A stretch of DNA of 64,000 nucleotides from Sphingobacteriales bacterium 16-39-50 (GCA_002257025.1 NCHA01000011.1:28478-92477), one strand, 5' to 3'. Positions 47,801 through 55,714 are shown, counted from the stretch's first letter. The notes: generated from the letters alone by a model not told the origin. Numbers and translations are program-made.

Positions 47801-49148
47801 TGTTTTAGAAATAGAATCGCTTGGCTTGAATGATGACTTCTTTGATCTGGGCGGACATTCACTTTTGGCCGTTCAGGTAATGACGCGCCTTGAAAAAGAG
47901 ACGGGTGTTAAATTGCCAATCACCACATTGTTTAAGATATCTGGACTTGCAGATTTTGCAAAACAATTTGATCTTGCAAAAGGTCGGGTCGCTGATTCAG
48001 AACAGAAAATTATATCCAATTCACAAAAGGATAGTATTAATAATCCGCCGGATTCCCCAATAGGTTATGTACCACCAAGAACGGATATAGAAAGTCTTGT
48101 TGCGCAAATATGGGCTGAGAATCTGGGCTTAGATGCCGTGGGAGTATACGATGATTTTTTTGAATTAGGCGGACATTCCATGATGGCAATACAGGTACTC
48201 AACCAGCTTGAAAGAGAGACTGGAAAGCGACTGCCATTAGCCAGCTTATTTGAACACAGCACAGTAGAATCAATGGCGATGATGCTGGAAATGGATGCCA
48301 AATTAATTACCTGGGATTCATTGGTTGCAATCAAGCCACAGGGCAACAAAATGCCACTTTACATTGTTCATGGTGCCGGATTAAATGTATTATTTTTCAA
48401 TACCCTGGCAAAAAATATGGATCCGGATCAACCGGTATATGGTCTACAGGCCAGGGGATTGAATGGCATTGACGAGCCATTGGAAAAAATCGAAGATATG
48501 GCTGCTTATTATATATCTGAAATAGTAAAGCATAATCCAAAGGGGCCGTATGCTATTGCCGGTTTTTCTTTCGGAGGTATCATAGCATTTGAGATGGCAA
48601 AGCAATTTAAGGCTATGGGTAAGGAGGTAAAAATGCTAGCCATGTTCGATACTTATGCCTATCAGTCTGACCGGTACGATTCTACATTAACAAGATTATA
48701 TAATAAGACCAGATATCTAAGTAAACAATTACTGTACACGTTCACCTTGTTCAATGAAGACCCTAAACGTACAATTGAGTACAAAACTGAAGCAATAAAA
48801 CGCAGGTTCATCCAGTTTTACTGGAAACTTAAGTATGGTCAGGAACAAAATCAGGAAGGGTTTTTCGGGTATGCCAATAGCATCGATTTAAAGAATGCAG
48901 AAGCCTGGGAAAAATATGTATTTACTCCTTATAATGGATCAATAGAGCTTTTCAGGGCGAAAAAACGGACTTTCTATATGGATGATTTCGAGTATCTCGG
49001 ATGGAAACCATTTGCGCTGAAAGGAATCAGGATACATGAAATACCTGGGGAGCATAATTATATTTTTGCTCCGCCTAATGACAGGGAATTTGCAGAAATT
49101 CTTCAGCAATGCCTTGATGAGTCGGCACAAAAAAAGAAGATAACATAA
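44808..49148 (+). CDS. Terminal NRPS module C-A-PCP-PCP-TE
   Basis: This 1446-aa protein has a condensation domain at ~10-450 with HHIICDG (~150). An adenylation domain (~470-970) follows with YTSGSTGKPKG and NGKIDRKELP; its specificity residues again read DILQLGMIW plus Lys (glycine-like), and it carries no methyltransferase. Two consecutive PCPs have Ser near 1017 (GGHSLLAV) and 1123 (GGHSMMAI). A type I thioesterase (~1180-1440) shows GFSFGG around its nucleophile Ser, an Asp in MFDTYAY and a His in PGEHNY. It should add the last residue and release the product by hydrolysis or cyclisation. Strong similarity to the preceding module points to module duplication, with the methyltransferase gained or lost in one copy. 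Confidence 0.94.
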   Translation: MNKTERNELQLNPERVFVPATESQIEILISCILGGDEASRAYNLSVTLNISGPLNRIFLEQSLQELIDRHESLRSVFTSDASQICISSKQLLDLQFEDLSHKDNDQNKIFIADFIKSEVNTVFDLQNGPLYKLSLFKLENNNHALIFTAHHIICDGWSMGIFLDELGKLYTARIKNEPSELPEANSFTQYALDQKKFSQSNDYKQIEQFWQDQFKDSVPVLDLPTDFPRPAIRTNKSNRLDTILDKYLFSDIKTFSNKQGSSLAITLRTVFEILLYKLSGQDDIVLGLPSAGQAITDNYHLMGHCINLLPIRCRLKDEMTFAEYLKERKFATLDAYDHQQFTFGSLLKNLNIPRDPSRPPLVSVIFSLDQGLGGMINFEGLTTKVISNKRDYENFELFINATIEDNDFKLEWTYNTQLFKPGTIRQMMEQFESLLNNLVKDPQTKLKDILVSDQTELLKKIARWNDTRFSYPEDKPIYKFVSENAVQHPDKIAVKYNDRCTSYRELNEKTNQLAHYLIENQIFKGDTIALAVDRSAELLICLLAIMKTGAAYVPVDPDYPLKRIEYMLQDSAAKVLISSHKYKNQFTRQGTKEIVLEEIFPELINYPTTEPLIEVKGTDLAYVIYTSGSTGKPKGIAIEHHSLCNFLCSMQKEPGISAQDKLLAVTTISFDISGLELYLPLISGAELLITDADIAKDARELLDLIRTEKVSIMQATPSTWRMMVESNWNERLELKVLCGGEALSKDLAEALLSRCTSVWNMYGPTETTIWSAVKQIKATDALISIGHPIANTQIYILDQHLRPVPAGRTGEIYIGGAGLARAYLNKPELTAKSFIQNPISPEISDRIYRSGDLGKFLDNGEIQCFGRIDNQVKIRGYRIELGAIEEALNEQDRVKESLVIAREDRPGDQRLVAYVIPETEDSIPNSAQIASWKQGIKELLPPYMIPGDFVILSKFPLLPNGKIDRKELPKPNESLLENKNQALPKTETEKLIAEVWKAVLEIESLGLNDDFFDLGGHSLLAVQVMTRLEKETGVKLPITTLFKISGLADFAKQFDLAKGRVADSEQKIISNSQKDSINNPPDSPIGYVPPRTDIESLVAQIWAENLGLDAVGVYDDFFELGGHSMMAIQVLNQLERETGKRLPLASLFEHSTVESMAMMLEMDAKLITWDSLVAIKPQGNKMPLYIVHGAGLNVLFFNTLAKNMDPDQPVYGLQARGLNGIDEPLEKIEDMAAYYISEIVKHNPKGPYAIAGFSFGGIIAFEMAKQFKAMGKEVKMLAMFDTYAYQSDRYDSTLTRLYNKTRYLSKQLLYTFTLFNEDPKRTIEYKTEAIKRRFIQFYWKLKYGQEQNQEGFFGYANSIDLKNAEAWEKYVFTPYNGSIELFRAKKRTFYMDDFEYLGWKPFALKGIRIHEIPGEHNYIFAPPNDREFAEILQQCLDESAQKKKIT

Positions 49149-49186
49149 CCTGAGTTCGATATATAAATATCTAAAGATTAATATTT

Positions 49187-49322
49187 AACCACATAGATAG
49201 ACTTATATTCTGCTTTAAAGGAAACATAGATTTTAAATCACATAGCTTGAAGCTAAGCTTCAAGGCTATCTGTATCTAAAATGAAGGTTGGCAACCATAA
49301 AATACTATGTTTCTATGTGGTT
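49187..49322. repeat. Palindromic element with 10-bp terminal inverted repeats
   Basis: AACCACATAG (49187-49196) is the exact reverse complement of CTATGTGGTT (49313-49322). Inside lie more CACATAG and ACATAG copies and an imperfect central palindrome around 49242-49271 (TTGAAGCT/AGCTTCAA). The whole 136 bp could fold on itself like a MITE. It sits between the last NRPS gene and the phosphopantetheinyl transferase, with no coding function. Confidence 0.55.
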
Positions 49323-49364
49323 TTTAAATTTTTATGTCGAGTTCATGTTAACATAATATCTTAC

Positions 49365-50087
49365 ATGTCAACAACCCGGATTTTCTGCAAACATATCGAA
49401 CCAATATGGCAAAAAAAAACACTAGGCCAACCAGAAAAGCAGGTAGATATCTGGAAAGTCAGTGTGCAGGACTACAACCTTATTCCAGAAAATATACTCA
49501 GTAAGGATGAACTTTTAAAAGCTGCCCGTTTTCTTCATTCCAAAGACCGTGCTTCGTTTGTCTCCAGGAGGGCAGCCTTGAGAATTCTGCTAAGCAGATA
49601 TACAGATATTTCCCCTTCCCGGATCGAATTTATTGCAGGTAAAAATAAGAAACCGGAGCTGAGATCAGAATTAAACACAATCCGGTTTAATGTATCCCAT
49701 TCATCTGAATTGATTCTGATTGCCATCTCTGATACGGAAATTGGCGTTGACATTGAGCGAATTGAACCCAGCTTCAACTATTCTGACATCCTTAGGCATA
49801 GTTTCAGTGAGCAGGAAATTAATCACATTAAACAGGCGGCTGATAGCAGGGATTTTTTCTTCAGGCTCTGGACCCGCAAAGAGGCTCTGGCAAAAGCAAG
49901 TTCTAAAGGACTGGACGATGAACTCAGGAATATTCCCTGCCTAGACGGCTGGCATAATGTTAACGAAGAACTCATCAGATTATCTGGCAGCTGGCAGCTG
50001 CAAAGTTTCAATATTGATCATGAATATATTGCGAGTATAGCTTGCCCGGCTGAAAAAGGACTAAATTATTTGTATTTTGAATTCTGA
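49365..50087 (+). CDS. 4'-phosphopantetheinyl transferase (Sfp type)
   Basis: This 240-aa enzyme would move phosphopantetheine from CoA to the active serines of the carrier proteins in the three upstream synthases. The family motifs are present: FNVSHSSELILIAIS, GVDIERIEP (Mg2+/CoA-binding Asp and Glu), FFRLWTRKEALAKASSKGL (the WxxKEA signature). An in-frame ATG at 49281 would add 28 residues, but it lies inside the palindromic repeat and encodes an unrelated stretch, so I chose ATG 49365. Gene order makes it the dedicated activator of the NRPS-PKS cluster. Confidence 0.93.
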   Translation: MSTTRIFCKHIEPIWQKKTLGQPEKQVDIWKVSVQDYNLIPENILSKDELLKAARFLHSKDRASFVSRRAALRILLSRYTDISPSRIEFIAGKNKKPELRSELNTIRFNVSHSSELILIAISDTEIGVDIERIEPSFNYSDILRHSFSEQEINHIKQAADSRDFFFRLWTRKEALAKASSKGLDDELRNIPCLDGWHNVNEELIRLSGSWQLQSFNIDHEYIASIACPAEKGLNYLYFEF

Positions 50088-50158
50088 TACCTAAGCTAAA
50101 ACATGATTAAAATGACAATAAACACATTCATTTAATTCAAAAAACGAGAATAAGAATC

Positions 50159-50896
50159 TTATTGTTTCAATTCTTTTGACCATACCTCATAAATCGGATT
50201 TCCGGTAGAACTAAGTCCTGAGTGATGCCAGTTCCCATCAACTAATTTCCCGTCAAAAGAAAGTGAGGCCCCTACTCTGCTGTTATCACGGGAAAAGAAT
50301 TCAATATTTTCGGTATACTTTCCATTGACAAAGGTATAAGAGCCTCCGCCAGTACCAAAAAATTCTTTCGTTTCAGCATTAATCGCTGCCCATTGAAATT
50401 TAGTTCCGGTTAGAACTTTCAGGGTTTTACGCGCTCTTGGCGGGCTCATTACGATCTTCCCATCAGTCTTACGCCCCGACATACGCCAGGTACCCGCCAT
50501 TTCCCCCTCACCTTTATCGAGCATATCCCAGATCGCTTTTTTGCCACTTATATCACTGCTTAGCTTATTCTTATTTACAGAAAAGCTGTAGGTAATCGAC
50601 TGACCAATCTGATCCTTATCAATGGTATTAAATTCAATTTTAGCCACCAAATCCTTGCCTGAAAAGGCATAGGTTCCTCCCCTGCTTTGTATGAACTGCT
50701 TATTCATCCTATCAAAAATCGTATGCATAAAATACCCGTCTGAGAATAGCAGGACCTGCTCCAAAGTACTCTGCTTGGTTTTCCAGGCACCATTAATCGA
50801 TTCATCAGCAATCCTGGTATCAGGCATATAGCCTGTCAGACAAACCATCAAGACAATTGATAGTCCTGAAAATAAAATTTTGGTTTTACTTAGCAT
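50159..50896 (-). CDS. Exported protein with two lipocalin-like modules, function unknown
   Basis: The 245-aa protein has a signal peptide or N-terminal anchor (~7-25). The mature part holds two similar beta-rich halves. Each has an INGAWK/FQWAAIN-like start, a GGTYAF or GGGSYTF turn, an IEFN or IEFFSRDN strand and a GTWRMSG or GNWHHSG strand near its end. This internal duplication resembles lipocalin-like secreted proteins of Bacteroidota. I do not recognise a specific function. It converges with the phosphopantetheinyl transferase and is probably unrelated to the NRPS cluster. Confidence 0.7.
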   Translation of the reverse strand: MLSKTKILFSGLSIVLMVCLTGYMPDTRIADESINGAWKTKQSTLEQVLLFSDGYFMHTIFDRMNKQFIQSRGGTYAFSGKDLVAKIEFNTIDKDQIGQSITYSFSVNKNKLSSDISGKKAIWDMLDKGEGEMAGTWRMSGRKTDGKIVMSPPRARKTLKVLTGTKFQWAAINAETKEFFGTGGGSYTFVNGKYTENIEFFSRDNSRVGASLSFDGKLVDGNWHHSGLSSTGNPIYEVWSKELKQ

Positions 50897-50981
50897 ATTT
50901 CTCTGATTTTAATACTAAAAATAAAAAAAAATCAAGTACATACAAAGCAGGGTTCCAATTTGCTCATTCTCACATCACAAA

Positions 50982-51177
50982 GCAACAGATCTCTCTTCGC
51001 GGAAAAATCCTCATGAATTAAAGATCAATTCGCTCGTCGAGATTGAAGGTAGTTGGTTAGTAAATTCCGAGTTCCATTCAAACTCCATTCCCTATTTCCC
51101 ATTTCCTCATGCAACAGATCTCTCTTCGCGGAAAAATCCACATAAACTAAAAATCAGTTTCGCTCATCGAGATGACG
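50982..51177. repeat. Two direct copies of a dispersed-type repeat
   Basis: Copy 1 (50982-51043) and copy 2 (51111-51173) begin with 29 identical bases, GCAACAGATCTCTCTTCGCG plus GAAAAATCC, and end with a shared, more diverged TTCGCTC-TCGAGAT. The ends carry AGATCTCTCTTCGC and GCTCGTCGAGAT, whose partial complementarity would allow a hairpin. The two copies are 129 bases apart. Confidence 0.7.
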
Positions 51178-51274
51178 CATCATTAAAGGCAGGAGTCTCA
51201 TTTGCTCATTCGCTAATTCTCTCATTTACTCATTAATCTTCCATCGACAAATTATCAAACTATTTTTCATTTTA

Positions 51275-51297
51275 CTAAAATTTTTAGCATAAATTTG
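51275..51297 (+). promoter_or_regulatory. Candidate promoter box with overlapping palindrome upstream of dinB
   Basis: TAAATTTG at 51290-51297 matches TAnnTTTG and is 20 bases before the dinB ATG. A perfect 13-base palindrome, CTAAAATTTTTAG (51275-51287), lies just upstream between the -7 and -33 positions, a natural place for a repressor. SOS control of the polymerase pair would fit, but the palindrome matches no LexA site I know and is AT-rich. Confidence 0.4.
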
Positions 51298-51317
51298 TTC
51301 CCCCCTGCTAATAAATT

Positions 51318-52475
51318 ATGTCAAAAGACACGCATATCATTCATATTGATCAGGATGCATTTTTTGTATCCGTAGAGCTCCTAAAGAACTCTTCCCTGAT
51401 CGGGAAACCGGTGATTATCGGTGGCAGTTCCGATCGTGGGGTCGTTGCATCCTGCAGTTATGAGGCGCGAAAATTCGGAGTTCACTCTGCTATGCCATCG
51501 CGGATGGCCCGGCAGCTTTGTCCGCATGCGATCTTTATCCGTGGCAATATGGATGAATACAGCAAGTATTCGCATATAGTAACCGACATTCTGCAGGAAC
51601 GGGTTCCTCTGCTTGAAAAGGCTTCTATTGATGAGCACTACATCGACATGACCGGAATGGATCGCTTTTATGGCTGCATGAAATTTGCCCATGAACTGCG
51701 ACTGTATGTAATGAAGGAGACCGGGCTTCCACTTTCCTTTGGTCTGTCGGTCAACAAAACAGTTTCAAAAATTGCCACCAATGAGTGCAAGCCGAACGGA
51801 GAGCGGCAGGTTTCGAAAGATGAGGTTCAGCCCTTTCTAAACCCCCTATCCATTAAAAAGATTCCCGGCCTGGGGCAGGCAACTTATATCAGGCTGAGTG
51901 AAATGGGAGTGCGGTATATCTATACACTGGCTCAGATCCCACAGGAACAACTATTCAGAGTATTGGGAAATAATGGCACAAGTCTATGGCAAAAAGCGCA
52001 TGGCATCGACAATTCGCCGGTACTACCTTACCGTGAGCAAAAATCGATCGGAACACAAAGCACTTTTGAGAACGACAGCATTGATACCCGGAAGATCAAA
52101 CAATTACTCAGTTCCATGGTTATGGATCTCTGCTTTCAGCTCAGATCACAGCAAAAACTGGCTGCCTGTATCACCGTAACCATCCGATACTCCAATTTCG
52201 AAACCCATACCCGGCAGGCAAGAATCCCGTATACCTCATTGGATTCCTTCCTGATCAGCAAGGCAAAAGAGCTTTTTGACACCTTATATAACCGGCGCAT
52301 GCTGATTCGCCTGGTTGGGGTTAAACTTTCGCAACTGGTAAGCGGAAATGAACAAATCAGTCTGTATGGTGCTTCGGAAGAACAGTATAAACTTTATCAG
52401 GCAATGGACCGCATCCGGAATCGGTTTGGAGAGAAAGCTGTAAAACTGGCATCCAGCATAGATATCAATCTCTGA
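51318..52475 (+). CDS. dinB: DNA polymerase IV (Y-family)
   Basis: The 385-aa translesion polymerase has the catalytic carboxylates in IHIDQDAFFVSVE and KASIDEHYIDMTG, the fingers motif YEARKFGVHSAMPSRMARQLCP, a helix-hairpin-helix (KIPGLGQATYIRLSEMG) and a little-finger domain (~240-345). It is slightly longer than E. coli Pol IV (351 aa). It copies damaged DNA with low fidelity. It is separated by only three bases from a DnaE-type polymerase gene, a pairing that recalls imuB-dnaE2 mutagenesis cassettes; no imuA-like gene is present. Confidence 0.93.
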   Translation: MSKDTHIIHIDQDAFFVSVELLKNSSLIGKPVIIGGSSDRGVVASCSYEARKFGVHSAMPSRMARQLCPHAIFIRGNMDEYSKYSHIVTDILQERVPLLEKASIDEHYIDMTGMDRFYGCMKFAHELRLYVMKETGLPLSFGLSVNKTVSKIATNECKPNGERQVSKDEVQPFLNPLSIKKIPGLGQATYIRLSEMGVRYIYTLAQIPQEQLFRVLGNNGTSLWQKAHGIDNSPVLPYREQKSIGTQSTFENDSIDTRKIKQLLSSMVMDLCFQLRSQQKLAACITVTIRYSNFETHTRQARIPYTSLDSFLISKAKELFDTLYNRRMLIRLVGVKLSQLVSGNEQISLYGASEEQYKLYQAMDRIRNRFGEKAVKLASSIDINL

Positions 52476-52478
52476 GTT

Positions 52479-55415
52479 ATGTACCTGAATGTTCATTCAC
52501 AATATAGTTTACGCTACGGCACCCTCTCTGTCGAAAAAATGGTAGAGCAGGCTAAAACTATCGGGATAGAACAAATGGCGCTTACCGATATCAATAACTC
52601 TACGGGAGCGATGGAATTCATCAGAGAATGCCAGGAAAAGGGGATCAAAGCAATTACAGGTATCGAGTTCAGGAAATCATCCGCACTTCTGTATATCGGC
52701 ATAGCCCGCAACAGGGAGGGCATGAAGGAATTGAATGACTTCCTCAGCTTTTACAATCTCAACAGTATGGAACTGCCCGAAAATCCCTGGAATTTTCAGA
52801 ATGTTTACATCATTTACCCATACAGCTCTGAACACAGGACTCTGAAAGAAAATGAATTTCTGGGTATCCCCTACCGGGATCTGAACAGCCTTTTCGGGAG
52901 GCCCTTATCAGGGATCAGGGAAAAAATTGTGGCTCTGCATAGTGTGACTATCAGTAATAAAATAGAGCATCGTCTGCATACCTATTTAAGAGGGATAGAC
53001 CTGAACACCCTGCTCTCCAAGATCGGGAAGAATGATTGCTGCCATGAAGATGAGGTGTTCCTCCCTCCTGATCAGCTGAAAAAACGTTATGAAGGCTATC
53101 CATTCATCATCAGTAATACTGAGAAGCTGATGAACGACTGCAGCAGTAGCTTTGCAAAGGGCTCAAAGAACCGAAAGACATTTACCGGATCGGCAAAAGA
53201 TGATAAAGCCCTGCTCGAAAAACTCGCCCTTGAAGGGATGGAATACCGCTATGGCCGCTCGAACCGGGAAGCTTTAAAACGGGTACAGAAAGAACTTGCG
53301 GTTATTGATGAGCTGCATTTCTCTGCTTATTTTCTGATCACCTGGGATATCATCCGCTATTCAATGGCCAGGGGCTATTATCATATCGGGAGAGGCTCAG
53401 GGGCAAACAGCATCGTATCTTACTGCATGCGTATCACTGATGTGGATCCGATAGAACTCGACCTGTATTTTGAACGCTTCCTGAACCGGCAGCGGAGTAG
53501 TCCGCCCGACTTCGATATCGATTACAGCTGGGATGAACGGGAGGATGTGCAGGACTATATATTTAAACGTTACGGCAGCAATCACACTGCATTGCTGGGC
53601 ACCATGAGTACGTTTAAAGACCGGTCCATCATCCGGGAGATCAGCAAGGTGATGGGCTTGCCGGCTCAGGAAATAGATAGCTTTACCGACCCGACAAAAA
53701 AGGAACAGAACCGAAACAACCCGACTTTCGCTAAAATACTGGCTATTCAGAGCATGATGCAGCATATGCCTAACCAGCGTTCTATTCATGCAGGAGGTGT
53801 GCTGATCTCAGAAGAACCTATCACCTATTATACCGCACTGGATCTCCCACCCAAAGGTATGCCTACCGTGCAATGGGATATGTATGAAGCTGAAGCCATC
53901 GGATATGAAAAATTCGATACCCTGAGCCAGAGAGGCATCGGGCATATTAAAGAGGCGGTCCGTCTGGTCCTCGAAAATCAGAAAACCAAACTGGATATCC
54001 ATGCGGTTAGCTCCTTCATGAAGGACCCGAAAATCAATGCGAAATTAAAAACAGGTAAAACCATCGGTTGCTTTTACATCGAATCGCCTGCTATGCGGCA
54101 ACTGCTGAGGAAGCTGGGATGTGAGAGTTATCTGACACTCGTTGCCGCAAGCTCAATCATCCGACCCGGAGTAGCCTCTTCGGGAATGATGAAGACCTAT
54201 ATCAGCAATTACCATGATCCCGAAAATGTCGAATACCTGCATCCTGTGATGAAAGAACACCTTCGTGAAACCTTCGGCGTAATGGTGTATCAGGAAGATG
54301 TGATTAAGATCTGCTACCATTATGCCGGGCTTGATCTGACAGATGCCGACGTTTTGCGCCGGGGTATGAGCGGGAAATACCGTTCTAAAAAGGAATTCGA
54401 TCGCCTGGTTCAGCGATTTTTCGACCGTGCCAAAGAGATTGGAAGAGATGAGAAAACTACCGAGGAAGTCTGGCGGCAGGTCTCATCTTTTGCGGGATAC
54501 AGTTTCTCAAAAGCACACTCTGCTTCATTCGCTGTAGAAAGTTACCAGAGTCTCTTCCTCAAAACTTATTATCCCATGGAGTTTATGGTGGCTGTACTGA
54601 ATAATTACGGTGGCTTTTACCAGCGCTGGGTCTATGTTCATGAGCTTCAGAAATCGGGAGCCCGGGTGCATTTACCCTGCGTAAACCATAGTGAAGCAAA
54701 GGTTAGTATCAGAGGTAAAGATGCATGGCTGGGTTTTATTGGCCTGCAGGGACTCGAAAACCAATACCTCGAGTTTATCCCGGCTGAGCGGGAAGCCAAT
54801 GGACCCTACCGCGACCTTGCTGATTTTATCAAACGAACCGGAATCACGCTCGATCAGGCCATTATCCTGATCCGTATCGGAGCCCTAAGATTCTGCGGCA
54901 AGAATAAAAAAGAACTGCTATGGGAAGTGCATAATTACCTCGGCAGCAAAGTTGTGCCTAAACAAAATACCGAACTGTTCTGTACCGAAGCTAAAGAACT
55001 CTATCTGCCCGAACTGGAAAGCTCGGTACTGGAAGATGCCTATAATGAGCTCGAATTATTGGGCTATCCGATAAGCATGAGTATGTTCGACCTAATGAAA
55101 TCGGATTACCGCGGGGATGTTGCAGCAAAAGATCTATCAAAGCACCTCAACAAAACAATCCGTTTAGCAGGAAATTACGTCTGTGAAAAGTCAGTCCGCA
55201 CAAAAAACAATAAGAAAATGTGGTTCGGTACTTTTCTGGACGCTGAGGGCGAATTCCTGGATACAGTTCATTTCCCGAATACTAGTCCTTCCTATCCTTT
55301 CAGAGGAAAGGGCTGCTATCTGATCCTGGGAAAAGTAGTTGAGGACTTTGGCTGCCCCGCAATTGAGGTCGAAAAGTTTGCCAAACTCCCGATCAGGGAT
55401 AACCCGGTTTTTTAA
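52479..55415 (+). CDS. DnaE2-like error-prone DNA polymerase III alpha subunit
   Basis: This 978-aa C-family polymerase is clearly shorter than replicative DnaE (~1160 aa). The PHP domain (1-~200) is degenerate: the canonical LHxHS reads LNVHSQYS and the TDH motif reads ALTDINN, so metal-dependent proofreading is unlikely. The palm keeps the catalytic PDFDIDY (~346-352), and GRGSGANSIVSYC, VMVYQEDV and FSKAHSASFAVESYQ are present. A C-terminal OB-fold (~885-970) follows. The size, the degenerate PHP and coupling to dinB suggest the damage-induced DnaE2/ImuC type and not the main replicase. Confidence 0.88.
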   Translation: MYLNVHSQYSLRYGTLSVEKMVEQAKTIGIEQMALTDINNSTGAMEFIRECQEKGIKAITGIEFRKSSALLYIGIARNREGMKELNDFLSFYNLNSMELPENPWNFQNVYIIYPYSSEHRTLKENEFLGIPYRDLNSLFGRPLSGIREKIVALHSVTISNKIEHRLHTYLRGIDLNTLLSKIGKNDCCHEDEVFLPPDQLKKRYEGYPFIISNTEKLMNDCSSSFAKGSKNRKTFTGSAKDDKALLEKLALEGMEYRYGRSNREALKRVQKELAVIDELHFSAYFLITWDIIRYSMARGYYHIGRGSGANSIVSYCMRITDVDPIELDLYFERFLNRQRSSPPDFDIDYSWDEREDVQDYIFKRYGSNHTALLGTMSTFKDRSIIREISKVMGLPAQEIDSFTDPTKKEQNRNNPTFAKILAIQSMMQHMPNQRSIHAGGVLISEEPITYYTALDLPPKGMPTVQWDMYEAEAIGYEKFDTLSQRGIGHIKEAVRLVLENQKTKLDIHAVSSFMKDPKINAKLKTGKTIGCFYIESPAMRQLLRKLGCESYLTLVAASSIIRPGVASSGMMKTYISNYHDPENVEYLHPVMKEHLRETFGVMVYQEDVIKICYHYAGLDLTDADVLRRGMSGKYRSKKEFDRLVQRFFDRAKEIGRDEKTTEEVWRQVSSFAGYSFSKAHSASFAVESYQSLFLKTYYPMEFMVAVLNNYGGFYQRWVYVHELQKSGARVHLPCVNHSEAKVSIRGKDAWLGFIGLQGLENQYLEFIPAEREANGPYRDLADFIKRTGITLDQAIILIRIGALRFCGKNKKELLWEVHNYLGSKVVPKQNTELFCTEAKELYLPELESSVLEDAYNELELLGYPISMSMFDLMKSDYRGDVAAKDLSKHLNKTIRLAGNYVCEKSVRTKNNKKMWFGTFLDAEGEFLDTVHFPNTSPSYPFRGKGCYLILGKVVEDFGCPAIEVEKFAKLPIRDNPVF

Positions 55416-55421
55416 TAGATT

Positions 55422-55615
55422 CTCTGGTCGGTGATGGACTGGTCGGTGATAACACCGACCAGAGGGACGATTGGTAGACCGCGACGACAGTACTACTATG
55501 ATCTGTGTTTCCATGTGGTCGGCCCTGTGGTCGGTGTTATCACCGTACCACTACGACTGTAGTCATCTTTCCCTGTGATTGGTGTTTCCATGTGGTTGGT
55601 GTTATCACCAACCAC
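55422..55615. repeat. Cluster of REP-like palindromes upstream of the RAYT gene
   Basis: Several related stem-loops lie here. TGGTCGGTG/CACCGACCA with loop ATAA occupies 55440-55461, with an alternative outer 12-bp arm CTCTGGTCGGTG at 55422-55433. GTGGTCGGTG with CACCGTACCAC and loop TTAT is at 55527-55551. GTGGTTGGTG/CACCAACCAC with loop TTAT is at 55592-55615. Isolated half copies (GTGTTTCCATGTGG) lie between. All share a GGTYGGTG stem and a 4-base loop, as expected for REP family members recognised by the adjacent transposase. Confidence 0.8.
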
Positions 55616-55714
55616 TAACGACCACTTTCCACCACTTATCCTCCGTATACTCAATGCGAGCTACCACTTACTCATTCTCAAAAACATCATGATTCCCTTT
55701 GTTTAAGTTTAACT

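Larger units (their letters stand above)
50897..51317. other. 421-bp intergenic region with repeat copies and the dinB promoter
   Basis: No gene is seen. The left two thirds hold two copies of a ~62-bp direct repeat (listed separately) and reiterated TTTGCTCATTC words (50959-50969 and 51199-51209). The right end holds the promoter-like box and small palindrome before dinB. The repeats look like degenerate dispersed elements between divergently read genes. Confidence 0.55.

Noticed and set aside
49281..49364. Longer N-terminus for the phosphopantetheinyl transferase
   Set aside because: The extra 28 codons overlap the palindromic element and have no family similarity; ATG 49365 starts just before the conserved region.
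50149..50163. Short palindrome AATAAGAATCTTATT at the convergent gene ends
   Set aside because: AT-only, 7-bp arms with a 1-base centre and overlapping a coding end; too weak to call a terminator.
55191..55514. 107-codon minus-strand frame at the end of the polymerase gene
   Set aside because: It lies mostly antisense to dnaE2 and runs into the REP palindromes; no recognisable domain.
55422..55615. CRISPR array
   Set aside because: Repeats are palindromes of unequal spacing with no uniform spacers and no cas genes; REP sequences explain them.
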